Notes under the pieces: generated by a model | Seen by the model: the letters and a program-made list of their open reading frames with translations, nothing else | What the model was told of the DNA's origin: nothing | Database searches by the model: none | Shown here: positions 5,471-6,274 of the stretch, one piece after another | Position numbering within the stretch: position 1 is the stretch's first letter | How the letters are laid out: the number at the start of each line of letters is the position of its first letter | Assembly (NCBI GenBank): GCA_963205525.1 | Contig: CAUJJP010000039.1 | Span: 1 to 6,274 of the forward strand | DNA: 6,274 nt | Source: Pseudomonadota bacterium | Lineage (GTDB): Bacteria > Pseudomonadota > Gammaproteobacteria > Burkholderiales > Burkholderiaceae | Reading direction: 5' to 3' | Translations under genes and position numbers: made by a program

Positions 5471-6149
5471 GCCCGGTCCGGCACCGGAAGACGAGCAGGC
5501 CCGACTGCCGCTGGCGCGCGGCGAAGACAGGCTGCGCCTGCTGTACACCCTGCCCTTGCGGCGCGCGCCGCTGGACAGCCTGCTGGTCAGTGACCCGGAC
5601 GACGAAAGCTGGCTGACCCTGGGCCACGGTTGGCCCGGAACCACGAGCACCGCCGAACCGGCACGGCTGCTGCAGGAGGCGGCGACCGAGGCCTCGCCAC
5701 GCTATGACGCCGTGCTGCTGCCGGCCATCCTCGGCACCGCGACAGCGCCGCCGGCCGAACCCCTGGTGCGCGCGGCCAGGCAGTTGCTGCGTCCGGGCGG
5801 CAGCCTGGTCGGCCACATGCCGCATCTGATGTCGGTGCACGGCCTGCGCCCCGGCCGGCGCTGGCGCCCCGGGTCGGCCTGGGCGACCCCGGCGCGGGTC
5901 GTGCGCGAGCTGCAGCGGGCCGGTTTCGTGGACGCGGAGTGCTTCCTGATCGAACCTCATGCCCGCTCGCCGATGGTGCTGATCCCCGCCGCGCGCGCGG
6001 CGGCGCACCGCCACTTCATGCTGTCGGTACGGCGCACGCGCACCCAGTACGGCCGCCTGGGCCACGGGCTGCGGCTTCTGGCCGCCCATTGCGGACTCGG
6101 CGGCCTGCTGCAGCCCGACCTGTTCTTCTGGGCCCACGCGCCATGCTGA
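5442..6149 (+). CDS. Methyltransferase-like protein lacking the SAM-binding motif
   Basis: The gene encodes 235 residues. The middle resembles the second half of a class I methyltransferase: YDAVLLPAIL (88-97) in the motif IV position, then AARQLLRPGGSLVGHMP (111-127), matching the LRPGGxLV signature. VVRELQRAGFVDAECFLIEP (153-172) follows the usual 'helix, GF, beta' ending. The glycine-rich motif I expected 30-60 residues earlier is absent: the segment at about 48-70 reads LVSDPDDESWLTLGHGWPG, with only GHG. Either it is a catalytically dead or diverged methyltransferase fold, or it binds another ligand. The first 25 residues are polar and Pro/Glu-rich. The ATG at 5442 overlaps the preceding methyltransferase by 29 bases; a TTG three codons earlier is an alternative. 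The end overlaps the next gene by seven bases. This tight packing suggests coupled translation and a shared pathway with both neighbours. The function is unknown. Confidence 0.75.
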   Translation: MPSSSRSETEPGPAPEDEQARLPLARGEDRLRLLYTLPLRRAPLDSLLVSDPDDESWLTLGHGWPGTTSTAEPARLLQEAATEASPRYDAVLLPAILGTATAPPAEPLVRAARQLLRPGGSLVGHMPHLMSVHGLRPGRRWRPGSAWATPARVVRELQRAGFVDAECFLIEPHARSPMVLIPAARAAAHRHFMLSVRRTRTQYGRLGHGLRLLAAHCGLGGLLQPDLFFWAHAPC

Positions 6150-6274
6150 ACGAGGTGCTGCGCATCGTCGACGAGCAGGGTTGGTTCGACCTCGATCAGC
6201 CCTACGAGAAGGCGATCCACCTCTCCCAGGGGGCTTCGCTGTGGATGATCCTGACCCGCCATGGTCAGGCCAGG
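6143..6274 (+). CDS. Unknown protein, 5' part only (runs off the window)
   Basis: Only the first 44 codons are visible. They begin at the ATG inside ATGCTGA, which overlaps the previous stop codon by seven bases and argues strongly for translational coupling. The visible protein starts MLNEVLRIVDEQGWFDLDQP and continues with KAIHLSQGASLWMILTRHGQAR. This pattern of a helix followed by two beta-strand-like segments around a QGAS turn could be the N-lobe of a kinase-like (APH/phosphotransferase) fold. That is a guess from local texture, not a recognised motif. The frame is open to the last base of the window with no stop. Confidence 0.7.
   Translation, partial: MLNEVLRIVDEQGWFDLDQPYEKAIHLSQGASLWMILTRHGQAR

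Noticed and set aside
4661..5650. Minus-strand open frame of 329 codons opposite the methyltransferase
   Set aside because: No domain is visible. The opposite strand carries a complete SAM-binding motif set with coupled neighbours.
5448..6137. Minus-strand open frame of 229 codons opposite the methyltransferase-like gene
   Set aside because: It is Gln/Arg/Gly-rich with no motif. The plus-strand frame retains the LRPGGSLV signature and stop/start overlaps with both neighbours.

Overview
The window is very GC-rich bacterial DNA with GC-ending codons and long chance open frames opposite every real gene. This suits a high-GC proteobacterium, most likely beta- or gammaproteobacterial. That lineage call is an inference from composition and gene content only; no rRNA or tRNA marker is present.

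Layout: (1) Bases 1-105 are low-complexity G/C sequence with a 19-base G run, and no gene is supported there. (2) A leftward (minus-strand) block runs from 4202 down to 106. In transcription order it holds an AMP-forming acyl-CoA/acyl-ACP ligase (4202-2583), a VapB antitoxin and VapC PIN toxin pair (2529-1835), a fold-type III PLP-dependent decarboxylase (1781-531) and a small MAPEG-family membrane protein (492-106). (3) A divergent intergenic region of about 200 bp (4203-4408) carries candidate promoters for both directions. (4) A rightward block holds an acyl carrier protein (4409-4657), a SAM-dependent methyltransferase (4742-5470), a methyltransferase-like protein lacking the SAM-binding glycine motif (5442-6149), and the first 44 codons of a further gene (6143 to the window end). 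The last three genes overlap one another.

The ligase, decarboxylase and ACP set resembles the 'exosortase A system-associated' ligase/decarboxylase pair (TIGR03098/TIGR03099 type). That pair usually sits side by side in PEP-CTERM/exopolysaccharide loci of Gram-negative bacteria. No exosortase or PEP-CTERM protein lies inside the window, so membership in such a locus is a prediction.

My working model is that the ligase adenylates a carboxylate, probably an amino acid, and loads it onto the phosphopantetheine arm of the ACP. The decarboxylase would then act on the free or carrier-bound amino acid, as in the BtrI/BtrJ/BtrK logic of butirosin biosynthesis, and the methyltransferase and downstream enzymes would modify or transfer the product. 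The substrate cannot be read from sequence. Two features stand out: a toxin-antitoxin module lying between the ligase and decarboxylase genes, and the overlapping methyltransferase / degenerate methyltransferase / unknown gene cassette.
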